From the NCBI RefSeq assembly GCF_003367175.1, contig NZ_QRGA01000008.1:62001-126000 (forward strand): a stretch of 64,000 bases of DNA, given 5' to 3'. The translations under genes were made by a program, and so were the position numbers. The DNA is from Trinickia dinghuensis. GTDB lineage: Bacteria > Pseudomonadota > Gammaproteobacteria > Burkholderiales > Burkholderiaceae. The notes beneath the pieces are model-generated. The model was not told the DNA's origin and did no database searches. It saw only the letters and a list, made by a program, of their open reading frames with translations. Within the stretch, counting starts at the first letter, position 1. Each line of letters begins with the position of its first letter. Positions 27,800-38,044 of the stretch are shown piece by piece.

Positions 27800-28936
27800 T
27801 CAGTTCAACTGCGCGTGCAAGAGCGAAATAATGTTTTTCGCCTCGGACGACGTATCGACTTGACCGCTCGCATCGACGACCGATACATCGGTGCCGGTGC
27901 CGTTCGCGTGAACGTTGACGAGAAACTCCTTGCCGGACTTCTGCTTCGGCGAGCTGCTATAGAACAGCTTGCCGAACAGGCCGTCGCCCTTCAACTCTTG
28001 CGCCGAATCGGCATAGCGGACGTAATAGATGCCCTTTTCGCGATCGCGGTTGTCGACCGTGAAATTGGTGCGATCGAGTGCGAGCCCGACACGCAGCCAG
28101 GCCACGTCGAATTGATCGGCGAGCGCGAGCGTCGTCGCGCCGCCGCTCATGTCGATCGTGGCCGGCGCCGACGCGGGCTTCGCATTGGCAAGCAACTCCT
28201 TCGACTGAGCCTCGGTCAGACCGAATTGCTCCATCAGCTTCGACAAGAACACGGCCTCGAGCACCGGGTTGCGCGGACGCTCGACCCAGCGCGACGAATC
28301 CTTTTCCTGCCCCGTCAGCACTTCCTCGAGCGCGCTATGCGTGATCGAAATATCGGTCGTGCCGTTCGGCCCGCGCTCCACGAGCGTGCGGAAACTGTCG
28401 CGCGTTCCCGAGGAATAAGCGAAGTCGATGACGTGGCCGATCGTGCGGCGGAACCAGTCGTCGGGAATGTTCGCGCGGTTCTCGGCCCAATCCGTCGTCA
28501 TGATGCCCGTCGCGGGGACATCGCTCTTCAGGACGAAGCCGTTCGCCTTCCAGAAATCCTCGAGCTGCGGCCACAATTGATCGGGCGTACGGCCGTCGAC
28601 GACGAGCCAGCGGCGATCGCCGTCACGTTCGATATGCATGCCGAGCGCATCTTGCGCGTTCGGTACGCCTTCGCTCGAATTGCCGGCCGCCGTCACGTTG
28701 CGCGCAGGCGCGCCGCCCAGGGCCGCGCTGACGGGCGGCGCCGTGTATTGCGGCTGCACCTTGGCCTCGTTGAGGTCGCTCGGCACCTTCAGCGGGGGCG
28801 CCGAACCCGTCGCCTTGTAATCGACACGATCGGCGGAGAACCAATCGTTGAGCGACTCGCACCCCGCGAGCGAGGAAATCGCGAGCACGAGCGCCGCTGC
28901 GCGGATGGCATTGATGGAGAAAGCGGAACGTTTCAT
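27800..28936 (-). CDS. bamC: Outer membrane assembly lipoprotein BamC
   Basis: 378-aa lipoprotein of the BAM complex that inserts beta-barrel proteins into the outer membrane. The signal peptide ends in the lipobox SSLAGC. An unstructured N-terminal stretch with VDYKATGSAPPLKVPSDL, which contacts BamD in the E. coli protein, precedes two helix-grip domains (about residues 110-220 and 270-375). The start at ATG 28936 is set by the signal peptide; a longer open frame upstream is not used. Directly after dapA, as in E. coli and most Burkholderiales. Confidence 0.9.
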   Translation of the reverse strand: MKRSAFSINAIRAAALVLAISSLAGCESLNDWFSADRVDYKATGSAPPLKVPSDLNEAKVQPQYTAPPVSAALGGAPARNVTAAGNSSEGVPNAQDALGMHIERDGDRRWLVVDGRTPDQLWPQLEDFWKANGFVLKSDVPATGIMTTDWAENRANIPDDWFRRTIGHVIDFAYSSGTRDSFRTLVERGPNGTTDISITHSALEEVLTGQEKDSSRWVERPRNPVLEAVFLSKLMEQFGLTEAQSKELLANAKPASAPATIDMSGGATTLALADQFDVAWLRVGLALDRTNFTVDNRDREKGIYYVRYADSAQELKGDGLFGKLFYSSSPKQKSGKEFLVNVHANGTGTDVSVVDASGQVDTSSEAKNIISLLHAQLN

Positions 28937-29051
28937 GAGGTCCTTCGTGATGCGCGACACAGGGCTGCGACGACGCTGAGCGTGTGACTCGGTATCGACG
29001 TCGATGAATGCAATGAATCCGATACGGCGACGGCGCAGCGCGCCGGCCGCG

Positions 29052-29969
<918 letters not shown>

Positions 29970-30011
29970 GAAACGCCATGAATTCAAACGTGAAAACGCG
30001 ATTGTAGCGGA

Positions 30012-30641
30012 TTAACCGATCAAATCGTAACGCGTGTAATGTGCGGGCGCCGCACCGTCGGTCGCGCCCCCCGCCTGCGGCCGCGCCGGCAAAACGGCGC
30101 AAATCCTTTGGACGAAAGCCGGCCTCGGCGCGGCCAGGTAGCCGTCTTCGTAGGCGACCACCGCCAGGCGGCCCCGCACGGCGTCGAGCAATTCGCCCGG
30201 CGCCAGCAAGAACGCCGGATTCGACGGTTTGCCGACCGTTTCGTTGCCGCGCGCGAAGGTTTCATACAACAAAACGCCGCCCGGTGCGAGCAGTTGCGCG
30301 AGACGCGGCAGCAGCGGCCGATATAAATAATTCGTAACGATGACGGCAGCGAACCGCCGCGTATCGGGAAGCGGCCACGGACTGCCGTTTTCGAGATCCG
30401 CTGGGATGGGCTCGACGCCGGCGATGCCGGAGAGCGCGCCGAGCGCCGCCTCGGCGCGATCGATCGCCACCACGGGATGCCCGCGCCGCGCGAACCAGCG
30501 CGCGTGGCGGCCACTGCCGGCCGCGATATCGAGCACCGCGCCGCCCGGCGCGATCAGATGCGACCAGCGCTCGATCCATGGCGAGGGCTCCCCCGCGCCT
30601 TCGAGCGGCGCGGCAGGCAGGCACTCGTGCGGAGCACTCAT
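30012..30641 (-). CDS. Class I SAM-dependent methyltransferase
   Basis: 209 aa from ATG 30641 (MSAPHECLP). SAM-binding motif I is VLDIAAGSGRHARWFARRG, followed by VVAIDRA (acidic residue of motif II) and AAVIVTNYLYRPL. It resembles the TehB-like/YeaB-type small methyltransferases, whose substrates are not known. The gene lies between trpS and dapA on the same strand, 49 bp after trpS ends. Confidence 0.8.
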   Translation of the reverse strand: MSAPHECLPAAPLEGAGEPSPWIERWSHLIAPGGAVLDIAAGSGRHARWFARRGHPVVAIDRAEAALGALSGIAGVEPIPADLENGSPWPLPDTRRFAAVIVTNYLYRPLLPRLAQLLAPGGVLLYETFARGNETVGKPSNPAFLLAPGELLDAVRGRLAVVAYEDGYLAAPRPAFVQRICAVLPARPQAGGATDGAAPAHYTRYDLIG

Positions 30642-30690
30642 TGCCGCCCGCCCCGGTCTCCAAGCCGACCGCGGGGCAACGTGCTCATGC

Positions 30691-31893
30691 TCACGAGTAC
30701 GACAACCCCATCGCATCGCGCACGTCGCGCATCGTTTCCGTCGCGAACTTGCGCGCCTTGTCGCAGCCGTCGGCCACGATCGCGCGCAGCAGCGAGGGAT
30801 CGTCCATGTATTTTTGCGCGCGCTCGAGCATCGGCTGCTGCTCGCGCAAGATGCCTTCGATCACGGGCTGCTTGCACTCGAGGCAGCCGATCCCGGCGGA
30901 ACGGCAGCCCTTTTGCACCCACTCGTGCGTCGTCTCGTCGGTATAGACCTGATGCAGCTGCCAGACCGGGCATTTGTCCGGATCGCCCGGATCGGTGCGG
31001 CGCACGCGCGCGGGATCCGTCGGCATCGTGCGAACCTTCTTCGAGATGGTCTCGGCATCCTCGCGCAGGCCGATCGTATTGCCGTACGACTTCGACATCT
31101 TTTGCCCGTCGAGACCCGGCATCCGCGAAGCCTTCGTCAACAGCACCTGGGGCTCGACGAGGATGATCTTGCGCGCCCCTTCGAGATAGCCGAACAGCCG
31201 CTCGCGGTCGTTCATCGACAGGCTTTGCGACTCCTGCAACATCGCGCGCGCTTGCTCGAGCGCCTCGTCGTCGCCTTCCTGCTGATAGGCGTTGCGGAGC
31301 TCGTGATAAAGCTTGGACCGCTTGCCGCCGAGCTTTTTGGCGGCATCGAGCGCCTTCTCCTCGAAGCCCGGCTCGCGCCCGTACAGATAGTTGAACCGGC
31401 GCGCGATCTCGCGCGTCATTTCGACGTGCGGGACTTGGTCTTCGCCCACCGGAACGAGCGAAGCACGGTAAAGCAGGATGTCGGCGGCCATCAGCACCGG
31501 ATAGCCGAGGAAGCCGTAGGTCGACAGATCCTTGTCCTTCAGCTTTTCGATCTGCTCCTTGTAGGTCGGCACCCGCTCGAGCCAGCCGAGCGGCGCGCTC
31601 ATGCCGAGCAGCAGCGCGAGTTCGGCATGCTCGGGCACGCGGCTTTGAATGAACAGCGTCGCCTGCGCCGGGTCGATGCCCGACGCGAGCCAGTCGATCA
31701 GCACTTCCCAGACACTCTTTTCGATGACCTCGGGCGTTTCGTAGTGCGTCGTCAACGCGTGCCAATCGACGACGCAAAAGAAGCACGGATACTCCGACTG
31801 AAGCCGGACCCAGTTCTTGAGCACACCATGGTAGTGGCCGAGGTGGAGCGACCCTGTCGGGCGCATGCCGGAGAAAATGCGGTCTGGAAACAT
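30691..31893 (-). CDS. trpS: Tryptophanyl-tRNA synthetase
   Basis: Class I synthetase that charges tRNA-Trp. The HIGH-type sequence is PTGSLHLGHYHG (residues 12-23) and the second signature KMSKSYGNT is near residue 266. At 400 aa it is longer than E. coli TrpS (334), the extra residues lying in the central insert about residues 200-260 and in a cysteine-containing stretch (SAGIGCLECK), as in other beta-proteobacterial forms. It begins 10 bp after the M50 peptidase gene. Confidence 0.95.
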   Translation of the reverse strand: MFPDRIFSGMRPTGSLHLGHYHGVLKNWVRLQSEYPCFFCVVDWHALTTHYETPEVIEKSVWEVLIDWLASGIDPAQATLFIQSRVPEHAELALLLGMSAPLGWLERVPTYKEQIEKLKDKDLSTYGFLGYPVLMAADILLYRASLVPVGEDQVPHVEMTREIARRFNYLYGREPGFEEKALDAAKKLGGKRSKLYHELRNAYQQEGDDEALEQARAMLQESQSLSMNDRERLFGYLEGARKIILVEPQVLLTKASRMPGLDGQKMSKSYGNTIGLREDAETISKKVRTMPTDPARVRRTDPGDPDKCPVWQLHQVYTDETTHEWVQKGCRSAGIGCLECKQPVIEGILREQQPMLERAQKYMDDPSLLRAIVADGCDKARKFATETMRDVRDAMGLSYS

Positions 31894-31902
31894 GGGTTCA
31901 GG

Positions 31903-32568
31903 TCAGTTGAGAAGCGAAGCAAGAGGAGTCAGGATGGTCGTCACGGCATCGTAGCCGAACGAAACGAGCGGGCGCAGCCAAACCTTGGTGAGCAGGCCCG
32001 TCACGAGCAGCGCCATGACGATGAAAAAGCCGTACCGCTCCAACCGGGCGAGCGAAAGCGCCTGACGCGGCGGCAACAGCGCCATCAGCACGCGCCCGCC
32101 GTCGAGCGGTGGCAGCGGAAAGAGGTTGATCACCCCGAGCACGAGGTTGACGCCGATACCGGCCGCGGCCATCCGCGTGAAAAACGGTTCTTGGATGCCG
32201 AGCCCCGGCAGCACCACGGCGACCACGCCCCACAGCAGCGCTTGGATGAAGTTGGACAGCGGACCGGCCAGCGCGACCCAGAACGTACCCCAGCGCGGAT
32301 TGCGCAGATTGTGGAACGCGACGGGCACGGGCTTCGCATAGCCGAACATGAACGCGCCGCCCGTCACGAAATAAAGCAGCAGCGGAATCGCGATCGTGCC
32401 GACCGGATCGATGTGGCGCATCGGATTGAACGAGACGCGCCCCATCATGTAGGCCGTGTTGTCGCCGAGCAAACGGGCGACGTAGCCGTGCGCGGCCTCA
32501 TGCAGCGTGATCGCGAAAATCACCGGCAGCGCGTAGACGACGATCGTCTGGATTAAAGAGGGATTCAT
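31903..32568 (-). CDS. Site-2-protease-like M50 metallopeptidase, membrane
   Basis: 221 aa, about five transmembrane segments. HEAAH (residues 23-27) is the zinc-binding HExxH in the first helix, and LFPLPPLDGGRVLMAL near residue 140 gives the conserved Asn/Pro-Asp-Gly of the second active-site segment. This is the short, PDZ-less branch of the family. Substrate unknown. It belongs to the series yciO-like, M50, trpS found in many beta-proteobacteria. Confidence 0.88.
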   Translation of the reverse strand: MNPSLIQTIVVYALPVIFAITLHEAAHGYVARLLGDNTAYMMGRVSFNPMRHIDPVGTIAIPLLLYFVTGGAFMFGYAKPVPVAFHNLRNPRWGTFWVALAGPLSNFIQALLWGVVAVVLPGLGIQEPFFTRMAAAGIGVNLVLGVINLFPLPPLDGGRVLMALLPPRQALSLARLERYGFFIVMALLVTGLLTKVWLRPLVSFGYDAVTTILTPLASLLN

Positions 32569-32620
32569 GGAAGTATTGTAACAAGCGCCCGGCCCGATCC
32601 CGCCGCCGGCGCGGGTTCGC

Positions 32621-33253
32621 TCATGCCGCCTCGAGGCCGAACGGCTCGAGCGAGCCGCGCCCCGCGCGCACCAGCACCGGCTCCTCGCCCGTCAGGTCGA
32701 TGACCGTGGACGGCTCGCGCGGGCAAGCGCCGCTGTCGATGACGAGATCGAGTTGCTTTTCAAGACGCGTACGAATCTCCTCGGGATCGTTGAGCGGCTC
32801 GTCTTCGGACGGCAGAATCAGCGTGGTGGCCATCAGAGGTTCACCGAGCGCTTCGAGCAGCGCGAGCGTGATCGCGTGGTCCGGCACGCGCAGGCCGATC
32901 GTCTTGCGCGACGGATGCGAGAGGCGCCGCGGCACCTCTTTGGTCGCCAGCAGAATGAACACGTAAGGCCCGGGCGTCACGGATTTGATGAGGCGAAACT
33001 GCCGGTTGTCGACCATCGCGAACGTCGCCAATTCGGACAAGTCGCGCACGAGCAGCGACAGATGCTGCCGCTCGTCGAGCCCGCGGATGCGGCGCACGCG
33101 CGCCACGGCGTCCTTGTCGTCGAGGCGGCACGCGAGTGCATAGCTCGAATCGGTGGGCAGCGCGATCACGCCGCCCTCCTTCACGATCTGGATGGCCTGC
33201 GCGATGAGGCGAGGCTGCGGATTGTCGGGATGAATCCTGAAGAATTGGGACAT
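32621..33253 (-). CDS. L-threonylcarbamoyladenylate synthase-like protein (YciO/YrdC family)
   Basis: 210-aa YrdC-fold protein: a PTDSSYAL strand binding the nucleotide, RIRGLDERQHLSLLVRDL, GPYVFILLATKEVPRR, and the exposed basic pocket. The TsaC/Sua5 proteins make threonylcarbamoyl-AMP for tRNA t6A; the YciO branch, which this resembles by its context and lack of a Sua5 domain, has uncertain activity. It lies next to the PHP gene, the same pairing as yciO and rnm (yciV) in E. coli. Confidence 0.85.
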   Translation of the reverse strand: MSQFFRIHPDNPQPRLIAQAIQIVKEGGVIALPTDSSYALACRLDDKDAVARVRRIRGLDERQHLSLLVRDLSELATFAMVDNRQFRLIKSVTPGPYVFILLATKEVPRRLSHPSRKTIGLRVPDHAITLALLEALGEPLMATTLILPSEDEPLNDPEEIRTRLEKQLDLVIDSGACPREPSTVIDLTGEEPVLVRAGRGSLEPFGLEAA

Positions 33254-33358
33254 GAGTGAGGAGTCGATGGGCCGGCGGAAACGGCAATCCTTGCCGTGGT
33301 CGCCGCGGCATGCCGCTAACGAAGCGGGCCGAGCACGGTGCGAGCGAGGACGAGGACG

Positions 33359-34189
33359 TTAAAGCCAGCGCTCCCAAACCGGTGTGAGATCGGACGGCAA
33401 CTGCGGCAGCTTGCCGAGTTCGGTGCGCCCTTCCGACGGCGCATGGAAATCGGACCCGCGTGATGCCTCGAAGCCGAAGCGGCGAGCGACGTCCGCGTAC
33501 TCGCGGTACTGGTCGGGCGAATGGCTGCCCGTCACGACCTCGATGGCCTTGCCGCCCAGATCGATAAATTGCCCGAACAGCGTGTCGAATTCGAGCGGCG
33601 TGTACTTGTAGCGGCCCGGGTGCGCGACGACCGCCACCCCGCCCGCGGCCCGAATCCATTGAACGGCCTGCTCGAGCGAGGCCCACCGGTGCGAGACGTA
33701 TCCCGGCTTGCCTTCGCCCAGGTAGCGCTCGAAGACGTCGGGCGTCGATGCCGCGTAGCCCTTTTCCACCAAAAACCGCGCGAAGTGCGTGCGGGAGATC
33801 AGATCGGGGTTCGACACGAACTTCAATGCGCCCTCATAAGCGCCTTCGATGCCGAGGGCGGTAAGCGCATCGCTCATCGCCTGCGCGCGTGCGGTCCGCC
33901 CGCTGCGCGTCGCGTGGAGCCCTTCGGTGAGCGCCGCACAGGACGGGTCGATGCCGAGCCCGACGATGTGAACCGTACGCGACGCCCAGGTGACCGACAC
34001 TTCGACGCCGTTCACGTAGCGCATGCCGAGCGCCTCGGCTTCGGCGCGCGCCGGCGCCTGCCCCGCCAAGACGTCGTGATCGGTCAGCGCCCAGAGCGTG
34101 ACGCCCCCCGCGTGCGCGCGGCGCGCGACCTCGGCGGGCGTAAGCTGACCGTCGGAAACGGTTGAATGGCAGTGGAGATCGGCGTTCAT
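33359..34189 (-). CDS. rnm: PHP-domain phosphoesterase, RNase AM (YciV/TrpH-like)
   Basis: 276 aa. The metal-binding PHP motifs are DLHCHSTVSDG (residues 4-14), LTDHD, and a late GSDFHAP. It corresponds to E. coli RNase AM/YciV, a 5'-to-3' exoribonuclease that trims 5S and 23S rRNA and acts on short oligonucleotides and 3'-phospho nucleotides. Position next to the YciO-like gene supports that assignment. Confidence 0.83.
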   Translation of the reverse strand: MNADLHCHSTVSDGQLTPAEVARRAHAGGVTLWALTDHDVLAGQAPARAEAEALGMRYVNGVEVSVTWASRTVHIVGLGIDPSCAALTEGLHATRSGRTARAQAMSDALTALGIEGAYEGALKFVSNPDLISRTHFARFLVEKGYAASTPDVFERYLGEGKPGYVSHRWASLEQAVQWIRAAGGVAVVAHPGRYKYTPLEFDTLFGQFIDLGGKAIEVVTGSHSPDQYREYADVARRFGFEASRGSDFHAPSEGRTELGKLPQLPSDLTPVWERWL

Positions 34190-34305
34190 GCTATGGGGAT
34201 CGAGTGATCCTCTTATTTTACCCGCATCGCTCGAACTCAGCGGCCGAAACGTTCAGACAAAGACGCGGCGCCGGACATCCACGGCATGCCCGATGCGCGT
34301 CCGCG

Positions 34306-35190
34306 CTACGCGCAAAACGCCTCGATCAGCGCCGCGACTTGTTCCGGCTGGTCGTGGTGAACCATGTGGCCCGCCTCTTCGATGAGTTTCTCGCGCCAAT
34401 CGGGGAATGCCTCGAAACGCGCTTTGTACTCGTCGAGCGGAATCGCGCCGGCCAGCATCGCCAAGGTCGGCGACGCCACGGCCTCGACGTGCAGGACCTT
34501 GGCCGTGACCTTCGACCACACGGCCATCACTTCGTCCAGGCGGTACAGCAGCGGCCCGTGATGTTTATGGGCCGGATCGGCCAGCAGCAGGTAGCGGCCG
34601 TCGTCGCCCCGCTTGGCCCAGTGCCCGGCCAAAAACCGCGCGCGCTCGGGCGCGAGCCGCGGATTGGTCTTCACGAGGCGAGCGGCGACGTCGCCCAGCG
34701 TCGCATACGTCTTGAGCCGGGCCGGCTCGCGGATGTCGTCGAGCCAGGCCGCCAAACGCCGCGGCCACTCGCTCGGCTGCGCGGGAGCAAGCCCGAAACC
34801 TTCCAAATCGACCACGCGCCGCACGCGTTCGGGGCGCGCGCCCGCATACAGGCAAATGACGTTCGCGCCCATGCTGTGTCCGACGAGATTGACCTGTCCT
34901 GTCGGTGCATAGTGGTCGAGCAGCGCTTCGAGGTCGCTCAGATACTCGTGAAACCAGTAGTGCCCGCCGCCGTGCTCGGCAACCGGCCAATCGGACAGGC
35001 CGAACCCGCGTGCATCGGGCGCAATGACCTGCCAATCGCCGCCGAGCGCGTCGACGACGAACTGGAACGACGCCGAGACGTCCATCCAGCCGTGCAGCAT
35101 GAAGAGCGCCGGCGCGTCGGGGCTGCCCCAGCGCCGCACGTGAAGCTTGGTGCCGCGCACGGTGACGAAATCGGATCGGGAGGTGTTCAT
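34306..35190 (-). CDS. Alpha/beta hydrolase
   Basis: 294 aa. Alpha/beta fold with an oxyanion-loop MLHGWMD, nucleophile elbow GHSMGAN, and a terminal catalytic His in GHMVHHDQPEQ. The acid residue is expected between them. Substrate cannot be told from sequence. It is 116 bp upstream of rnm and probably in the same transcript. Confidence 0.8.
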   Translation of the reverse strand: MNTSRSDFVTVRGTKLHVRRWGSPDAPALFMLHGWMDVSASFQFVVDALGGDWQVIAPDARGFGLSDWPVAEHGGGHYWFHEYLSDLEALLDHYAPTGQVNLVGHSMGANVICLYAGARPERVRRVVDLEGFGLAPAQPSEWPRRLAAWLDDIREPARLKTYATLGDVAARLVKTNPRLAPERARFLAGHWAKRGDDGRYLLLADPAHKHHGPLLYRLDEVMAVWSKVTAKVLHVEAVASPTLAMLAGAIPLDEYKARFEAFPDWREKLIEEAGHMVHHDQPEQVAALIEAFCA

Positions 35191-35333
35191 GGTCGGTGTC
35201 GGTATCGGGGAGCCGAAAAAAGAATGACCGTTCGATTATATCGGCGTATCGAATTTTTGGCCGGCACACGGGCAACGACGATTAGATGCGATCCTCGATT
35301 CGGCTTCGGTGCCCGTGGGACGCGCCCGTAGGG

Positions 35334-36221
35334 TCAGCTTTCGTGCGATTTTCCGGTGTCGGGCTGCGTGTCCGTGTCTGGCGCGTGCGCCGCCAAGGCC
35401 GCCAGTTCGTCCTCATCGAATCCCGCCTCGCGCCGCGCGTCGAAATTGAACGGCCCGCGCAGCCGCGGCGCCCGATACTGCTCGGCCAGCCGAGCGTACG
35501 TCTCGTGCGGCTCCAGCGCCCGAGCATCGCATAGATACCGGAACCATCGATTGCCGATGCGCACGTGCCCGATCTCGTCTCGCAGAATCACATCGAGAAT
35601 CGCGGCGGACTGCGCGTCACCGGCTTGCATCAGGCGGGCGCGGATCGGCGGCGACGCGTCGAGCCCGCGTGCCTCGAGCGTGCGCGGCACGAGCGCCATC
35701 CGCGCGAGCACGTCGTCGCACGTGCGGGCGCACATGTCCCACAGGCCGTCGTGGGCGGGATAGTCGCCGTAGGCATGGCCGAACTCGTGCAAGCGCGCTT
35801 GCAGCAACCCGAAGTGATGCGCCTCTTCGAAGGCCACTTGCAGCCAGTCGGCGTAAAACGCCTCGGGCATGCCCGGAAACCGCCAGACGGCGTCCAGCGC
35901 CAGATTGATCGCATTGAACTCGATATGCGCGATCGCATGCAGCAAGACGGCGCGCCCCTCTTCGGTCTGCATGCCGCGATGCTTCAACCGCCGGGGTTCG
36001 ACAAGTTCGGGCTTGGCGGGGCGCCCCGGCAGACTGTCGGGCGCCGCGATGATCTCGTCGGCCCGGCATATCGCCTCGCCCGCTCGGTAGCGGCGATGCA
36101 GTTCACCGACCGCGGCCGTCTTGGCGCCCGGCTCGCTTTCGCCGAGCGCGGCAAGCGCCGACCAGCGCATGCCGGAAGCCGAATGGTCGGAAGGATCGAG
36201 GTTGGAGGCAGGCCGATTCAT
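35334..36221 (-). CDS. Ferritin-like DUF455 protein
   Basis: 295 aa from ATG 36221 (MNRPASNLD); the longer open frame upstream is mostly arginine-rich and not believable. The DUF455/COG2833 family has a ferritin-like di-iron core: IAHIEFNAINLALDA, QVAFEEAHHFGLL and ILRDEIGHVRIGNRWF provide the Glu and His ligands. The function is unknown; relatives include diiron hydroxylases. First gene of the long minus-strand run. Confidence 0.82.
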   Translation of the reverse strand: MNRPASNLDPSDHSASGMRWSALAALGESEPGAKTAAVGELHRRYRAGEAICRADEIIAAPDSLPGRPAKPELVEPRRLKHRGMQTEEGRAVLLHAIAHIEFNAINLALDAVWRFPGMPEAFYADWLQVAFEEAHHFGLLQARLHEFGHAYGDYPAHDGLWDMCARTCDDVLARMALVPRTLEARGLDASPPIRARLMQAGDAQSAAILDVILRDEIGHVRIGNRWFRYLCDARALEPHETYARLAEQYRAPRLRGPFNFDARREAGFDEDELAALAAHAPDTDTQPDTGKSHES

Positions 36222-36409
36222 CGATAGGAATGCGAGCAATACGTAGCACGTAGCGGGACAAGGAGCGACGGTTGGACGGCGGTGCGCAAGCACCGCGCCA
36301 CGGCGCGCGGGCGGACCGTTTACAATATGCGATTCGACATCCGCGCGTGGCCGCGCTTCCAATGCCGCGGCATTGTACCGGCCGTGCCCCGCTCGCCCAA
36401 GGAGACATT

Positions 36410-36934
36410 GTGCCGATCTACAAGCTGGGAGAACACGCCCCGACGATTCACGAAAGCGTTTTCGTGGCGGATACCGCCACGATCGTCGGCAAGGTCACGC
36501 TCGAGGAAAACGCCAGCGTCTGGTTCGGCGCCGCCATCCGCGGCGACAACGAGCCGATCACGGTCGGTGTCGGCAGCAATGTCCAAGAAGCCGCGGTGCT
36601 CCATACCGATCCGGGCCGCCCGCTGACGATCGGCAAGAACGTGACGGTCGGGCACCAGGCCATGCTGCACGGCTGCACGATCGGGGACGGTTCGCTCGTC
36701 GGCATTCAAGCGGTGGTCTTGAATGGTGCGGTCATCGGCCGCAACTGTCTGGTCGGTGCCGGCAGTGTCGTCACCGAAAACAAGACGTTCCCCGACCGGT
36801 CGCTGATTTTGGGCGCGCCGGCCCGCGTCGCCCGGGAACTGACGGACGCGGAAGTCGCGGGCCTCGAAACGAGCGCCGCCAGCTACGTGGAGCGCCGTGA
36901 CCTGTTCAAGGCACAGCTCGTACGGATCGGCTGA
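36410..36934 (+). CDS. Gamma-type carbonic anhydrase family protein
   Basis: 174 aa starting at GTG 36410 with GGAGA 5 nt upstream. A left-handed beta-helix of hexapeptide repeats: VADTATIVGKVTLEENASVW, IRGDN, and zinc-type histidines in AVLHTD and VGHQAMLHGC. Members range from true carbonic anhydrase to inactive homologues (YrdA, PaaY-like). The essential metal histidines appear present. Next gene is hslO. Confidence 0.87.
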   Translation: MPIYKLGEHAPTIHESVFVADTATIVGKVTLEENASVWFGAAIRGDNEPITVGVGSNVQEAAVLHTDPGRPLTIGKNVTVGHQAMLHGCTIGDGSLVGIQAVVLNGAVIGRNCLVGAGSVVTENKTFPDRSLILGAPARVARELTDAEVAGLETSAASYVERRDLFKAQLVRIG

Positions 36935-36993
36935 CGCGCGTCGCAGCTTCGCCGCCGGCCCCGCCGGCGGCATCGATGATTGAAGGAAAAGTT

Positions 36994-37944
36994 GTGGACG
37001 ACCAGTTGCAAAAATTCATGTTCGCGGCCGCGCCGGTGCGCGGAGAGATCGTTTCTCTGCGCAACACGTGGCAGGAAGTGCTCGTGCGCCGGCAGTACCC
37101 CACGGCCGTGCGCGACATTCTCGGCGAGATGATGGCCGCCTGCGCGTTGTTGTCGGCGAACCTGAAGTTCGACGGCACGATGATCATGCAGATTTTCGGC
37201 GACGGGCCGATCAAGATGCTCGTCGTGCAATGCAGCTCGTCGCTGACGATGCGCGCGACGGCAAAAATTTCGAGCGAGTTCGACGAAACGCTGGGCGAAA
37301 GCCTGTCGTTCGTCGAGCTGCTCAACGCGAGCGGCCACGGGCGCTGCGTCATCACGCTCGATCCGGCCAACAAGGTCCCCGGTCAGCAGCCCTACCAAGG
37401 GATCGTGCCTCTGAACGGACATGAGGGCCCCTTGCAGTCGATCGCGCAAGTGCTCGAGCACTACATGCACCATTCCGAACAGCTCGATACGCGCCTGTGG
37501 CTCGCCGCGGACACCGATCGCGCCGTCGGCATGCTGCTGCAAAAGCTGCCCGGCGACGGCGGCATCGTCCCGCATCCGGGCGAGCACGACGCCGATACGT
37601 GGGAGCGCGTTTGCGTCCTCGGCGGCACGCTCTCTCAGGCCGAGCTGCTCAAGGAAGAACCGCAGACCCTCTTCAAGCGTCTGTTCTGGCAAGAGAACGT
37701 GCAGCACTTCGCCCCCACCGTCACGCGCTTCGAATGCAGCTGTACGCGCGAGCGCGTCGGTTCGATGCTGAAGATGCTCGGGCGCGACGAAGTCGATAGC
37801 GTGCTCGACGAGCAAGGTCGGGTGGAGATCCACTGCGAGTACTGCAATCAACGCTACGAGTTCGATCCCGTCGACGTCGCCCAGTTGTTCGCGGCGAGCG
37901 AGGTGGCGTCCGGCGTCGCGCCGGTGCAGGCGCAGCGACATTGA
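36994..37944 (+). CDS. hslO: Redox-regulated chaperone Hsp33
   Basis: Holdase activated by oxidation, protecting proteins during oxidative unfolding. 316 aa from GTG 36994 (GAAGGAAAA just upstream); an ATG 18 bp earlier is less likely. The zinc cysteine pairs at the C-terminus are ECSCTRERV and HCEYCNQRY, the C-x-C and C-x-x-C switch. KFMFAAAPVRGEIVSL at the start is family-typical. Cytoplasmic. Confidence 0.94.
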   Translation: MDDQLQKFMFAAAPVRGEIVSLRNTWQEVLVRRQYPTAVRDILGEMMAACALLSANLKFDGTMIMQIFGDGPIKMLVVQCSSSLTMRATAKISSEFDETLGESLSFVELLNASGHGRCVITLDPANKVPGQQPYQGIVPLNGHEGPLQSIAQVLEHYMHHSEQLDTRLWLAADTDRAVGMLLQKLPGDGGIVPHPGEHDADTWERVCVLGGTLSQAELLKEEPQTLFKRLFWQENVQHFAPTVTRFECSCTRERVGSMLKMLGRDEVDSVLDEQGRVEIHCEYCNQRYEFDPVDVAQLFAASEVASGVAPVQAQRH

Positions 37945-38044
37945 TCGCCGGCAGGTTCGCGCAGGCTTCGCGCCGACGCTTTGCCTGCGTCGCCTGCTTC
38001 GTTTGCTCGCTTCGTTCACCGAAACACTCGGAGTTCGCCCAACA

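Noticed and set aside
35286-36227. Plus-strand open frames opposite the DUF455 gene
   Set aside because: Antisense shadows with low-complexity Arg/Ala composition; the minus-strand gene has clear ferritin-like motifs.
36272-36409. N-terminal extension of the gamma carbonic anhydrase
   Set aside because: GTG 36410 has an SD-like GGAGA and the conserved start; the extension is arginine-rich.
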